NCBI GenBank assembly: GCA_963800505.1
Contig: CAWDBL010000037.1
Coordinates: 186,001-250,000, forward strand
From: Fodinibacter sp963800505
Lineage (GTDB): Bacteria > Actinomycetota > Actinomycetes > Actinomycetales > Dermatophilaceae
Length of the DNA stretch: 64,000 nt
Reading direction: 5' to 3'
The notes under the pieces were generated by a model, which ran no database searches, was not told the DNA's origin, and worked only from the letters and a program-made list of their open reading frames with translations. This document shows positions 31,504 to 41,965 of the stretch, one piece after another. The translations under genes and the position numbers were made by a program. Numbering within the stretch: the stretch's first letter is position 1; each line of letters starts with the position of its first letter.

Positions 31504-33197
31504 GCCGCCGCGGGCCTCGCCGCAAGAGCAGCGACTCCCTCCCGACGCTGCCGCGCAACGGGCTGAGGGTCGTGCCGCTGGGCGGCCTGGGCGAGATCGG
31601 CCGCAACATGACGGTCTTCGAGCACCAGGGCCGGCTGCTCATCGTCGACTGCGGCGTGCTCTTCCCCGACGAGCACCAGCCCGGCGTCGACGTGATCATC
31701 CCCGACTTCACCTGGCTCCGGGACCGGCTCGACAAGGTCGACGCCATCGTGCTCACCCACGGCCACGAGGACCACATCGGCGGCGTGCCCTACCTGCTGC
31801 GCGAGCGGCCCGACATCCCCGTCGTCGGCTCGCGGCTCACCCTGGCGCTGATCGAGGCCAAGCTCGTCGAGCACAAGATCACCCCGCGCACCGTGGTGGT
31901 CGCCGAGGGCGACCGACGCACCTTCGGCGCCTTCGACTGCGAGTTCGTCGCCGTCAACCACTCCATCCCCGACGGGCTCGCGGTCGCCATCCGCACCGCC
32001 GCCGGACTGGTGCTGCACACCGGTGACTTCAAGATGGACCAGTTCCCGCTCGACGGGCGGGTCACCGACCTGCGCGCCTTCGCTCGCCTGGGCGAGGAGG
32101 GCGTCGACCTCTTCCTCGTCGACTCCACCAACGCCGAGGTGCCCGGCTTCACCGTCTCGGAGGAGGAGCTCGCGCCCGCCATCGACACCGTCTTCCGCAC
32201 CACAACGGGGCGGGTCATCGTCTCGAGCTTCGCCAGCCACGTCCACCGCATCCAGCAGATCCTGGATGCCGCCCAGCGGCACGGTCGCAAGGTCGCGTTC
32301 GTGGGGCGCTCGATGGTGCGCAACATGGGCATCGCCCGCGAGCTGGGCTACCTCAAGATCCCCGACGGGCTGGTGGTCAAGGACCTCAAGGCCCTCGAGC
32401 GGCTGCGCCCCGACCAGCAGGCGATCATCGCCACCGGGTCGCAGGGCGAGCCGATGGCGGCTCTGGCCCGGATGGCCAACCGCGACCACCCGGTCAGCAT
32501 CACCGCGGGCGACACGGTGCTGATGGCCAGCTCGCTGATCCCGGGCAACGAGAACGCCATCTACCGCGTCATCAACGAGCTCACCCGGTGGGGAGCCAAT
32601 GTCGTGCACAAGGGCAACGCCAAGGTGCACGTCTCCGGCCACGCCAGTGCCGGCGAGCTCGCCTACTGCTTCAACATCATCCGGCCCACCAACGTGCTGC
32701 CCGTGCACGGCGAGTGGCGGCACCTGCGCGCCAACGCCGACATCGCCATCCGCACCGGGGCCGACCCGAAGCAGGTGCTGATCGCCCAGGACGGCTCGGT
32801 CATCGACCTCGTCGACGGCCGGGCGACCGTCACCGGCACGGTGCCGGCGGGGCTGGTCTACGTCGACGCGATGACCGTCGGCGGGGCCACCGAGGAGACC
32901 CTGCACGTGCGGCGCACCCTCGCCGAGGAGGGCGTGGTCACCATCGTCTGCATCGTCGACCCCGACACCGGCACGCTGCAGGAGGACCCCGACTACCTCG
33001 CCCACGGCTTCCCGCCCGAGGTGATGGACTTCTCGGCGGCGACCCCCGCCATCCAGGCGGCGCTCACCAAGGCGGCGCGCGACGGCATCGAGGACCTCGA
33101 CCAGATCGAGGAGCTCGTGCGCCGGGCGGCATCCACCTGGGCCCACCGCACGCACCGGCGCAGCCCGCTGATCATCCCGGTCATCGTCGACGCCTGA
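31500..33197 (+). CDS. rnj: Ribonuclease J
   Basis: The 565-residue protein is a metallo-beta-lactamase/beta-CASP nuclease with 5'-3' exo- and endoribonuclease activity. Signatures include RVVPLGGLGEIGRNM at the start and the zinc motif LTHGHEDHIGG (about residue 82). Further hallmarks are HTGDFKMDQ, STNAEVPGF and IVSSFASHVHRIQQI. The beta-CASP motif C region is VLPVHGEWRHL, and a C-terminal domain follows. It is essential for RNA turnover and rRNA processing in many Actinobacteria. ATG 31500 overlaps the tiny upstream ORF. Confidence 0.96.
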   Translation: MSRRGPRRKSSDSLPTLPRNGLRVVPLGGLGEIGRNMTVFEHQGRLLIVDCGVLFPDEHQPGVDVIIPDFTWLRDRLDKVDAIVLTHGHEDHIGGVPYLLRERPDIPVVGSRLTLALIEAKLVEHKITPRTVVVAEGDRRTFGAFDCEFVAVNHSIPDGLAVAIRTAAGLVLHTGDFKMDQFPLDGRVTDLRAFARLGEEGVDLFLVDSTNAEVPGFTVSEEELAPAIDTVFRTTTGRVIVSSFASHVHRIQQILDAAQRHGRKVAFVGRSMVRNMGIARELGYLKIPDGLVVKDLKALERLRPDQQAIIATGSQGEPMAALARMANRDHPVSITAGDTVLMASSLIPGNENAIYRVINELTRWGANVVHKGNAKVHVSGHASAGELAYCFNIIRPTNVLPVHGEWRHLRANADIAIRTGADPKQVLIAQDGSVIDLVDGRATVTGTVPAGLVYVDAMTVGGATEETLHVRRTLAEEGVVTIVCIVDPDTGTLQEDPDYLAHGFPPEVMDFSAATPAIQAALTKAARDGIEDLDQIEELVRRAASTWAHRTHRRSPLIIPVIVDA

Positions 33198-33359
33198 GCC
33201 GGGACGCCCGGCCCGGCGGTCGCGGGTGGGGCTACGTTTCTGGTCATGACCGGTCGGGGACGGATGGCGATCGTCGGGTCTTCCAGCGCTTCCCGCGGAG
33301 GGGGAACTGTGGTCTTCTGGACGTGAACCGCTGCGACGCGAGCAACCTGGAGGTGCACG

Positions 33360-33671
33360 GTGACCCCGGACGATATCGTCACCAGGGTTGGTGACCAGCT
33401 CGGCATCCGCCGGGTCTTCGGTGAGCCGGTCGAGAGGGACGGCCTCACGGTGATCCCGGTAGCCGTGGCGGTCGGCGGAGGTGGCGGCGGCACTGCTCCA
33501 GACGAGCAGGGCACGGGCGCCGGCTTCGGCGGCATGGTCAGGGGGATCGGGGTCTACGCCATCAGCAACGGCCAGGTCCGCTTCGTCCCGGCGATCGACA
33601 CGACCGCGTTGGCTGCCCTCGGGGTGCTGCTCACCGCGATGGTGCTTCGGGCGCGTCGGCGCCGGGGCTGA
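33360..33671 (+). CDS. GerW/YtfJ-family protein
   Basis: The 103-residue protein has the short GerW/YtfJ pattern: DIVTRVGDQLGIRRVFGEPV, the invariant VIPVAVAVGGGGGG stretch and the FGGMVRGIGVYAI segment. A single hydrophobic helix ends the protein before a basic tail. Bacillus YtfJ/GerW is sporulation-linked, but this genome is a non-sporulating type as far as the family tells. The role is therefore unclear. GTG 33360 follows GGAGG. Confidence 0.82.
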   Translation: MTPDDIVTRVGDQLGIRRVFGEPVERDGLTVIPVAVAVGGGGGGTAPDEQGTGAGFGGMVRGIGVYAISNGQVRFVPAIDTTALAALGVLLTAMVLRARRRRG

Positions 33672-33689
33672 GCACAGGTCCGGACGGCG

Positions 33690-33962
33690 TCAGGGACCGG
33701 TCGGGTCATCAGCGGGCCTGGCCGACTCGACGTCCGGGGCGCCCCGGCCCTCGTCCTGCTTGACCTCGTCGATCTGGTCGACGAGCCGCTGGCGCTGCTC
33801 GCCGTCGACGTCGACCCCGGCCTGCTCCAGGCCCTCGTCGAGCCGTGACTCGATGGTGTCCGGCTCGGCGCTGTACTCCCACGACGTCACCTCGTCGACG
33901 ACGTTCTGGGCCGCCTCGGTGGCGGCATCCTGCTGCTCGTGCTGGTTCGGTGCGTCCGTCAT
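33690..33962 (-). CDS. Small acidic protein, 90 aa
   Basis: The product is hydrophilic and strongly acidic, with Gln- and Glu-rich N-terminal helices (QHEQQDAATEAAQNVVDEV), a LDEGLEQAGVDVDGEQRQRL segment and a Pro-rich tail. ATG 33962 follows GGGAG. It has no recognised family. Small acidic proteins of this kind are common in stress regulons. A GGGTA promoter candidate precedes it. Confidence 0.65.
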   Translation of the reverse strand: MTDAPNQHEQQDAATEAAQNVVDEVTSWEYSAEPDTIESRLDEGLEQAGVDVDGEQRQRLVDQIDEVKQDEGRGAPDVESARPADDPTGP

Positions 33963-33978
33963 GGGGCTCTCCCTGAGT

Positions 33979-34014
33979 GGTGTCGGTGACTTCTTCGGTG
34001 TCGGTGACTTCTTC
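33979..34014 (-). repeat. Perfect 18-bp tandem duplication in the 5' leader of the acidic-protein gene
   Basis: GGTGTCGGTGACTTCTTC occurs at 33979-33996 and 33997-34014 without mismatch. The repeat lies between the candidate promoter and the start codon of the gene ending at 33690. It lengthens the leader by 18 nt. Confidence 0.7.
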
Positions 34015-34021
34015 GCGGCCC

Positions 34022-34045
34022 TACCCGGTCCGCCGCGGCTCACAC
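34022..34045 (-). promoter_or_regulatory. SigB/SigF-type promoter candidate (GTGT-N15-GGGTA)
   Basis: On the minus strand GTGT (34045-34042) and GGGTA (34026-34022) are 15 nt apart. The -10 is about 60 nt before ATG 33962. The -35 differs from the GTTT consensus by one base. Confidence 0.55.
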
Positions 34046-34147
34046 CGACCTTCGACGAGATGGGGCCCCCGGTCACACCGACGCCTGGCCGACGTCGTGT
34101 GAACCTGTTGAACGGATGCCGGAGCCGGCAACGGGTAGGCCACCGGC

Positions 34148-35014
34148 ATGGACCACGTCATGAGCTTCGACGACGCCCTCGCCACCTCCGACACCGTGGC
34201 GGAGGACTCGCTGCTGTTCATCGGCAACGCGACGATGCTGCTGCAGGTCGACGGCTTCACCATCCTGACCGACCCGACCTTCGTCCACCGGCACGAGTCG
34301 GTCCCGATCGGCTACGGCATGCACACCACGCGGCTGACCGACCCGGCCGTCGAGATCGCCGACCTGCCCGCCCTCGACCTCGTGCTGCTCTCGCACTTCC
34401 ACGGTGACCACTTCGACCAGGTCGCCCAGGAGCAGCTGCCCCGGTCGATCCCCGTGGTGACCACGAACCAGTCGGCCGACCAGCTGCGCGAGCTCGGCTT
34501 CGACGCAGCCCTGGGCCTCGACACCTGGGACACCGTGACGCTGCACAAGGGCGGTCGCACGATGACAATCACGGCGTGCCCTGGCCAGCACGGGCCCGGG
34601 CTGGTCGACTTCGCGCTGCCCGACGTCATGGGCAGCGTCCTCGAGCTCGGTGCCGGCGGCATCGAGCGCCGCATCTACATCAGCGGCGACACCCTGATGA
34701 TCGATGACCTCGCCGAGATCCCGCAGCGCTACCCCCGGCTCGACGTGGGCATCTTCCACCTCGGTGGCACCAAGGTGATGGGTGTGCTGGTGACGATGGA
34801 TGCCGACCAGGGCGTCGAGGCGGTGCGACTGATGAACGCCGGCACCTCCATCCCGGTGCACTACGACGACTACGACGTGTTCACCTCCTCGCTCGAGGAC
34901 TTCCTCGCCGCCGCCGAGAAGGCCGGGCTGCGTGAGCGGATCCACCCGCTCGGTCGCGGCGACACGTTCTCCCTCGCCGGGGCGAGGCCCGGCGCTCGGC
35001 CCCACGGCGACTGA
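34148..35014 (+). CDS. Metallo-beta-lactamase-fold hydrolase (UlaG-like)
   Basis: The 288-residue protein has the MBL signature HFHGDHFD (about residue 84) and FIGNATMLLQVDGFTILTDP at the N-terminus. The next metal positions are GQHGPG, ISGDTL and VHYDDYDVF. The arrangement with a short first strand and few insertions fits UlaG-type lactonase/nuclease-like hydrolases. ATG 34148 or 34160 may be used. No operon partners are evident. Confidence 0.85.
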   Translation: MDHVMSFDDALATSDTVAEDSLLFIGNATMLLQVDGFTILTDPTFVHRHESVPIGYGMHTTRLTDPAVEIADLPALDLVLLSHFHGDHFDQVAQEQLPRSIPVVTTNQSADQLRELGFDAALGLDTWDTVTLHKGGRTMTITACPGQHGPGLVDFALPDVMGSVLELGAGGIERRIYISGDTLMIDDLAEIPQRYPRLDVGIFHLGGTKVMGVLVTMDADQGVEAVRLMNAGTSIPVHYDDYDVFTSSLEDFLAAAEKAGLRERIHPLGRGDTFSLAGARPGARPHGD

Positions 35015-35056
35015 GGCTCCACGGCGACTGCGGCCCCCGGGTACGCCGTGCGGCGG

Positions 35057-35575
35057 TCAGCGCACGGACGCGGTCTCCGGCGTCCGGGCGGACCTCATCG
35101 ACGCCACCCCACGGCGGTACAGCGCGAACCCGGCCACGATCAACCCCACGGAGACCAGGAGGAACCCGATGTCCCACGACAGCGGGGCGCCGAGGTCGTC
35201 GCGCACGTGGTGGATGCCGAGCAGCTGGTGGTCGACGAGACCCTCGACCACGTTGAAGATGCCCCACCCGGCCAGCAGCAGCCCGAGGTGGAACGACCAG
35301 CTCGGCGCCAGCGCACCGGCCCGCCACGACCGCACCAGCGCGATGCTGCCGGCCAGCACCAGCACCCACATCACGGCGTGGAAGAAGCCGTCGGCGAGGG
35401 TGTTCACCTCCAGCCCCGCGACCGTGGTGGGCGGGTAGGCCTCGACGTCGCTGACCATGTGGTGCCACTGGAGGATCTGGTGCAGCACGATGCCGTCGAC
35501 GAAGCCACCGAACCCGAGGCCGAGCAGCAGTGCAGGGGCCTTCGACGGCGTGGTGCCGCCCTCGGCGGTGGTCAT
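35057..35575 (-). CDS. DUF2243 membrane protein
   Basis: The 172-residue four-helix protein has the DUF2243 hallmarks GLGFGGFVDGIVLHQILQWHH near its start and NVVEGLVDHQLLGIHHVRDD near its end. The repeated His-rich helices probably form metal-binding sites within the membrane. The function of the family is not known to me. It overlaps the upstream gene by 4 nt (ATGA). Confidence 0.85.
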   Translation of the reverse strand: MTTAEGGTTPSKAPALLLGLGFGGFVDGIVLHQILQWHHMVSDVEAYPPTTVAGLEVNTLADGFFHAVMWVLVLAGSIALVRSWRAGALAPSWSFHLGLLLAGWGIFNVVEGLVDHQLLGIHHVRDDLGAPLSWDIGFLLVSVGLIVAGFALYRRGVASMRSARTPETASVR

Positions 35576-36117
35576 GCCCCCACCGACCGCAGGCGGGTGG
35601 GCGGGTCGAGCAGCCCCGCCTCGCCGCGCTGCTGCTCGCCGAGGTAGGCGTCGAGCACGAGGATGCCGGCCGTGGTCGCCGGGGTGGCCCACTGCAGCCA
35701 GCGCATCGACCGGCCCAGTGACCGGGCCCGCTTGGCGGCCCGCGGGTCGTGGTCGGCGCGCTCCTTGGCCTCGCCGAGGTCGGCGCCGACCTTGTAGGCG
35801 GCCGCGCTAGCCGCGAGCGCGGCCCCGGTGAGCGCCGTCTTGGCGACGACGGCGATGCTCGTGGGTCGGTGGGCGACGACGCGTCGACGGTTGTCGGCCA
35901 GGATCGCCAGCCCGCTGATCAGGTGCAGCCCGATGGCGCCGCCCTGGACCGGCCCCCACTGGGTCCAGCCCTCGTCGGCGATGTCGGCCTGCTCGCGGGA
36001 GTCGTCGCCCTCGCCGCTCGCGGGGTTGAGCGCGACCGCGCCCATCAGCGAGCCGCCGAACCAGGCGGCGTTGGTGACCACGTGGGTGGCCCGAACCAGG
36101 GTGCTGTACGCGGACAT
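35572..36117 (-). CDS. Membrane protein, 181 aa, coupled to DUF2243
   Basis: The protein begins with VRATHVVTNAAWFGGSLMGAVA. It has three or four helices, with conserved-looking WGPVQGGAIGLHLISGLAI and GWTQW segments, and ends in a Lys/Arg- and Gly-rich stretch. The first helix resembles those of DUF4149/CopD-like proteins, though I do not place it in a family. Translation is coupled to the DUF2243 gene. A promoter candidate lies about 95 nt upstream. Confidence 0.7.
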   Translation of the reverse strand: MSAYSTLVRATHVVTNAAWFGGSLMGAVALNPASGEGDDSREQADIADEGWTQWGPVQGGAIGLHLISGLAILADNRRRVVAHRPTSIAVVAKTALTGAALAASAAAYKVGADLGEAKERADHDPRAAKRARSLGRSMRWLQWATPATTAGILVLDAYLGEQQRGEAGLLDPPTRLRSVGA

Positions 36118-36210
36118 TCGTCATCTCCCGAGTCGTGGGGTAGCGCCCGGCGAGGTGGATCCGGCGCGCAGCCGACGGCGGCCCGGTCGACCGCCGACGT
36201 GCGCTGCCCC

Positions 36211-36235
36211 TACCCGCTCCCCCTACGCCGCACAC
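36211..36235 (-). promoter_or_regulatory. SigB/SigF-type promoter candidate (GTGT-N16-GGGTA)
   Basis: On the minus strand GTGT (36235-36232) and GGGTA (36215-36211) are 16 nt apart. It reads toward the gene starting at 36117. The leader would be about 90 nt, longer than in the other candidates. Confidence 0.45.
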
Positions 36236-36241
36236 ACCGGC

Positions 36242-37708
36242 TCAGGCGTTGAGACCAGCCAGCTCGAGCACGTCGTCGGGGCCCGCGAGGTCGGGCGTGG
36301 CGAGAAAGACCGTCGAGACGCCCAGTGCAGCCAAGCCGGCATGCCGCTCCCGGTGCTCGGCAACCGTGCCCGCGTGCGTGCGCGCCGCGAACACCGCCGC
36401 CCTGGTGCGGCCGCGCAGCCGCTCAACCCGCGCCCACACGTCATCCCGGTCGCGGCCGACCACCGGCAGGTCGAGCAGCGTGACGGCCACCTCGGCCGGG
36501 TCGCGCCCCACGTCGGCGCAGTGCTGCCGCAGCACGGACACCTTGTGCCGCACGGCATCCGGCTCCGAGGTCGTCAGGTTGCACGCGTCGCCCAGCTCGG
36601 CCGCGATCCGCAGGGTGCGTCGCTCGCCGTTGCCACCAACGACCACCTCGATCGGAGCCGTGGGCCGCGGGTAGCACGTCGTCTCGGGGAGGAAGACGCC
36701 GTCGACCGCGTGTGCCTTGGTGCCCGGCGCCCACAGCGCCCGCATCACCCGGATCGAGTACTCGAGCTCGTCGAGCCGCTCGCCGGCGGGCGGGAACGGC
36801 ATCCCGTAGGCCGCGTGCTCGCGCTCCCACCAACCGGCACCGATGCCGACGAACGCCCGGCCCCCGCTCAGCGCGGACAGGGTTGCCGCGGCCTTCGCCG
36901 TGATCCCGGGCTGGCGGAAGGTCACCGGGGTGCACAGCGTGCCCAGCCGCAGCCCGGTGCCGAGCCCGGCGACCGCCCCCAGCGCCACCCACGGCTCCGG
37001 GATCGGGTCCCAGGCGCGCCCGACCTGGGGGATCTGGATCAGGTGATCCATCAGGGCCAGCCCCGCGAACCCGGCCTCGTCAGCGGTCAGGGCGACGTCG
37101 CGCAGCCAGGCCATCGGGTCCTCGCCCCACGGGAAGCGCGAGACCTGCAGCACCACGTCGACGCCCGTGGATGCCGTGCGCCCTCCGCCCGCTCGCGCCG
37201 CGCCCTGGGTGGCGGTCGCGGGCGACGGGGGAGTGGGAGCGGCGTCAGGGGCGACCGTCTCGACGACGTCCCACCCCTCCGCCGCCACCTCGTCGGCCAC
37301 CTCACGCCGCCGCGCCAGCTGCCCGGCCAGCGCCCGCGCGGGCAGTGGCCGGTCGCGCTCGGCGTTGCGCTGCCGGCACACGTCGTCGGGGGTGTCGAGC
37401 AGCACGACCGCGGCCGGCATCCCCGACGCCCGGGCGGCGGCCAACCAGCGACGGCGACGCTCGGCATCCATGCCCAGGGTGTCGACCACGGTGGTGAGCC
37501 CGCGGCCCAACCGGGCCGCGACGACGGCCTCGAGCACGGCGAACGCGTCGGCCGAGGCGTCGAGGTCGTGCGGCCCGCTGCCCACGACCCCGCGCAGCGC
37601 GTCGGAGGACACGACCTCCTCGGCGCGGTAACGCTGCGCCGCCCAGGTCGACTTGCCCGACCCGGAGGCGCCCACCAGCACCACGAGCGCCGGGTCGGGG
37701 AGCGACAT
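36242..37708 (-). CDS. P-loop kinase / LLM-class oxidoreductase fusion
   Basis: The first 150 residues are an AAA_33-type kinase: VVLVGASGSGKSTWAA (Walker A, about residue 9) and VVDTLGMDAERRRRW (about 70), then a CRQRNAERDRP lid. After a Pro/Ala linker, residues 170-488 are a luciferase-like F420/flavin-dependent oxidoreductase (GFAGLALMDHLIQIPQVGRA, GTLCTPVTFRQPGITAKAA, ALSGGRAFVGIGAGWWEREH). The kinase could phosphorylate a small substrate, and the second domain would oxidise or reduce a related one. ATG 37708 is used. The two domains are normally separate proteins. Confidence 0.85.
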   Translation of the reverse strand: MSLPDPALVVLVGASGSGKSTWAAQRYRAEEVVSSDALRGVVGSGPHDLDASADAFAVLEAVVAARLGRGLTTVVDTLGMDAERRRRWLAAARASGMPAAVVLLDTPDDVCRQRNAERDRPLPARALAGQLARRREVADEVAAEGWDVVETVAPDAAPTPPSPATATQGAARAGGGRTASTGVDVVLQVSRFPWGEDPMAWLRDVALTADEAGFAGLALMDHLIQIPQVGRAWDPIPEPWVALGAVAGLGTGLRLGTLCTPVTFRQPGITAKAAATLSALSGGRAFVGIGAGWWEREHAAYGMPFPPAGERLDELEYSIRVMRALWAPGTKAHAVDGVFLPETTCYPRPTAPIEVVVGGNGERRTLRIAAELGDACNLTTSEPDAVRHKVSVLRQHCADVGRDPAEVAVTLLDLPVVGRDRDDVWARVERLRGRTRAAVFAARTHAGTVAEHRERHAGLAALGVSTVFLATPDLAGPDDVLELAGLNA

Positions 37709-37735
37709 GCGGGAAGTCTGCCCGATGGCGCGAGC

Positions 37736-37771
37736 GAACCGCCCGTCCCCGGCATCCGGGGCGGGCGGTTC
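37736..37771 (-). terminator. Near-perfect GC hairpin upstream of the kinase-LLM gene
   Basis: GAACCGCCCG-T-CCCCGG pairs with CCGGGG-C-GGGCGGTTC around CAT, with one T-C mismatch. It lies between the 37839 stop and the 37708 start and is followed by TTTG-like bases only on the plus side. Confidence 0.55.
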
Positions 37772-37780
37772 GGTTTGAGG

Positions 37781-37828
37781 TCCCACGACGCGCTGACGTC
37801 CGAGCGCTCGGGTCAGCGCGTCGTGGGA
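37781..37828 (-). terminator. Terminator hairpin downstream of the GH3 gene
   Basis: TCCCACGACGCGCTGAC and GTCAGCGCGTCGTGGGA pair perfectly over 17 bp with a 14-nt loop. The hairpin begins about 10 nt after the GH3 stop at 37839. It is a strong candidate for transcription end. Confidence 0.7.
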
Positions 37829-37838
37829 TGTCGATCGG

Positions 37839-39857
<2,019 letters not shown>

Positions 39858-40192
39858 GGCTGTCCTTCCGGTCGTGGGACCGGTCGAGCAGCGCACGGCG
39901 CCCGGCCGCTTCCCCCCGGGGGCGCATCGTCGCTACCCCCATGCTCACGACCCTCCCCCGATCTGCGCCCGCTCAAGCGTTCCTTGACCATGTTGGGGAC
40001 AAACCTTTGCCGCCACGAGACTTGCGGCCCGCCGAGGGCCTTCGCCACGGGAGGACCCGGCGGTAAAGGGTGCCGAGCGCGCGAGCAACCGCGCCCCTGG
40101 CACCCCTCACCGCCGGGTTCTCACCGCCGTGGGTGCCGGACGCGCGACGAGCCGCGCCCCTGGCACCCCCGAGCGACGACTGATTTCGAGCG
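39858..40192. other. Intergenic region with two large hairpins
   Basis: The first 100 bases upstream of the GH3 start carry a GGGTA (39934-39938, reverse) without a good -35. The rest contains no gene. At 40055-40118, ACCCGGCGGT and ACCGCCGGGT enclose a second stem of GGGTGCC and GGCACCC. At 40131-40168 a related GGGTGCC ... GGCACCC hairpin repeats the inner part, including the shared CCGCGCCCCTGGCACCCC. Confidence 0.6.
40055..40168. repeat. Duplicated hairpin repeat (GGGTGCC ... GCGCCCCTGGCACCC)
   Basis: Two related segments, GGGTGCC-N25-GGCACCC at 40068-40105 and at 40131-40168, share the CCGCGCCCCTGGCACCC 3' half. The first is nested in a 10-bp outer stem (40055-40064 with 40109-40118). 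They may act as terminators for the excalibur remnant or be a repeat family. Confidence 0.6.
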
Positions 40193-40387
40193 TCAGCGCT
40201 TCTCGCAGGCGATGCCGTCCTTGTCGCGGTCGAGGCCCTTGTTGGCCTTGATCGCCTGGTTGTAGAGGCTGTCGCTCTTCTTGAAGGTGGTGACCGGGGT
40301 GCCGGACGTCTTGTCCTTGGCCTTCACCTTGCCGACACCGTGCTTGTAGGTCTTGTTGACCGTGGTGCAGTTCTTCCACTTGGCCGG
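40193..40387 (-). pseudogene. Excalibur calcium-binding domain, N-terminally truncated
   Basis: The minus strand encodes KWKNCTTVNKTYKHGVGKVK and ends with NKGLDRDKDGIACEKR and a TGA. The pair of cysteines and the DRDKDGIACE calcium loop define an excalibur domain, usually attached to a nuclease or a secreted protein. There is no start or signal peptide. At about 40388 the frame runs into the glycosyltransferase fragment. It is a severed tail. Confidence 0.75.
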
Positions 40388-40565
40388 CCGAACCGTCAGT
40401 GCACCCGTCGAGCGCCACCGCGACCACCAGCCGGATGCCGGGTCGCGCGCGGCGCAGCACGGTCGCCGCCGCGGTCACCGACCGGAGGCAGGCGGGTAGC
40501 AGGGCCTGCTCGTCGCGGGCCGGGATCGCGACCACCACGTGGCGCAGCGGATCGGCGGCGCTCAC
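40388..40565 (-). pseudogene. Glycosyltransferase family 2, N-terminal fragment
   Basis: GTG 40565 overlaps the preceding gene's stop (GTGA). The reading DPLRHVVVAIPARDEQALLP, then CLRSVTAAATVLRR and LVVAVALDGCTDGSA is the first 60 residues of a GT2 enzyme with the NDP-sugar pocket and a DGCTD motif. It then stops, at a junction with the excalibur remnant. The acceptor domain is missing. The usual cluster in relatives has a complete GT2 gene here. Confidence 0.75.
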
Positions 40566-41965
40566 GCGCGTCCCTCCCGTCTCGCCAGTGAGCCGCCGTC
40601 GCCCCAGACCTCGATCCGGACGTCCTCGTCGAGGTACGTCGCCCGGCAGTCGAGGTGCAGCGCCGTGGCCGCCTGCTCGTGCACCAGGGCTCCGTCGAGA
40701 GGCACCTGCTCGGTGGGGTGCTGCCAGTGGCACAGCACGAGCTCACCGCCCGGCGCCAACGAGGCCGCACACCGGCGCAGGGTGGCGACCAGCTCGAGCG
40801 GCGTGAGGAAGTAGCCGACCTCGGACAGCAGGACCAGGTCGAAAGGGCCGTCCGGCAGGTCCGCCGGGGCCATCCCCTGAACGACCACCGCTTGCGGGGC
40901 GCGTGCCTGGGCCGCCGTCACGGCCCGGTGGCTGGTGTCGAGTGCCACCACCTGCTCGCAGCGCTCGAGCAACGACTGGGTGAGCCGGCCGTCGGCGCAA
41001 CCGATCTCGAGAGCGCGACCGTAGCGACGGCATCCGAGCAGGGCCAGCACGAGCGCACGTCGGCGCTCCTCGTAGAAGGACCCGTCGAAGGCCCACGGGT
41101 CGTCGCCGTCGTCGTACATCCCGTCGAACTGCTGGGCGCGGGCCGCGGCACGCCGCTGAAGGCGGGCATCCGGGACCCGCGGCAGGGCATGGGTGGGGTC
41201 GATCAGGGTCTCGATGAGGCGCCGCGCGCGGTCGAGCATCACCGGGCCGACGACCGGCGACGGCACCCCACCCGAGGATGCTGTGTCGCCCCACGCGGTC
41301 GTCTGCGTGGGGAACTCAGCGAGCGCAGCCCGCTTGCGCAACAGGCCGGTTCGGGAGGTCTCGCTCGCCACGACGTCGGACCAGGGCAGCGCCTCCGGTG
41401 ATCCCCAGTGCCACAACCAGACCGGGTAGTGAACGAGGTCGGCGCCGCTGCCCGACACGGCATCCGCGGCGGCCCGGCCGAGGGCGTCGTGGTCGGCGTG
41501 CCCGTCCGCGAACCACGGAGCGACGACCAGGGTGTCGGGGTCGGAGCGGCGGCGCACCGCCTCGGCCAGCGCCTCCTCGTGCTGCGCGAGCCCGCCGTCC
41601 GGCAGCCCGAGGTGGGTGGTGCGGGCCGTCGGCGCCAGCACCCGCACCGCGCGCTGCACCTCGCGACGCCGGCGGGCGGCCAGGGCGGCCCGCGCTTGGT
41701 TGCCCTGGAGGGGGTGCGACCGCTCACCGTCGGTCGCCACGAGCACGGTGATGGTGGCACCGGCGTCGGCGAGGTCGGCCACCAGCCCACCGATGCCGAG
41801 CGTCTCGTCGTCGGGGTGGGCCGAGAGCACCAGCACCCGGGCGTAGCGCTGCGCGACGGCGGGCAGGTCGAGCACGCCCACGCCGTCCCAGTGCTCGGAC
41901 CCCAGCCAGGTGCTCTCAGGCGTGCCGGCGTCGGTGTGCGCGAACGGCACCGGGGTGATGCTCAC
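40562..41965 (-). CDS. PIG-L deacetylase / SAM methyltransferase fusion
   Basis: The 467-residue protein has two domains. Residues 35-260 are a PIG-L/LmbE zinc deacetylase (VLVLSAHPDDETLGIGGL, with APWFADGHADHDALGR further on). Residues 290-450 are a class I methyltransferase (YGRALEIGCADGRLTQSLLE, QVVALDTSHRAVTAAQ, FDLVLLSEVGYFL, LAPGGELVLCHWQHP). GTG 41965 overlaps the upstream acyl-CoA dehydrogenase stop. It belongs to a conserved actinobacterial trio with that gene and a GT2, thought to make or modify a glycolipid or an N-acetyl sugar. No biochemical evidence is known to me. Confidence 0.88.
   Translation of the reverse strand: MSITPVPFAHTDAGTPESTWLGSEHWDGVGVLDLPAVAQRYARVLVLSAHPDDETLGIGGLVADLADAGATITVLVATDGERSHPLQGNQARAALAARRRREVQRAVRVLAPTARTTHLGLPDGGLAQHEEALAEAVRRRSDPDTLVVAPWFADGHADHDALGRAAADAVSGSGADLVHYPVWLWHWGSPEALPWSDVVASETSRTGLLRKRAALAEFPTQTTAWGDTASSGGVPSPVVGPVMLDRARRLIETLIDPTHALPRVPDARLQRRAAARAQQFDGMYDDGDDPWAFDGSFYEERRRALVLALLGCRRYGRALEIGCADGRLTQSLLERCEQVVALDTSHRAVTAAQARAPQAVVVQGMAPADLPDGPFDLVLLSEVGYFLTPLELVATLRRCAASLAPGGELVLCHWQHPTEQVPLDGALVHEQAATALHLDCRATYLDEDVRIEVWGDGGSLARREGRA

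Noticed and set aside
39934..39938. GGGTA upstream of GH3 as a sigma-B promoter
   Set aside because: No GTTT/GTGT is found 15-16 nt away, so only the -10 half is present. It was left out of the promoter set.
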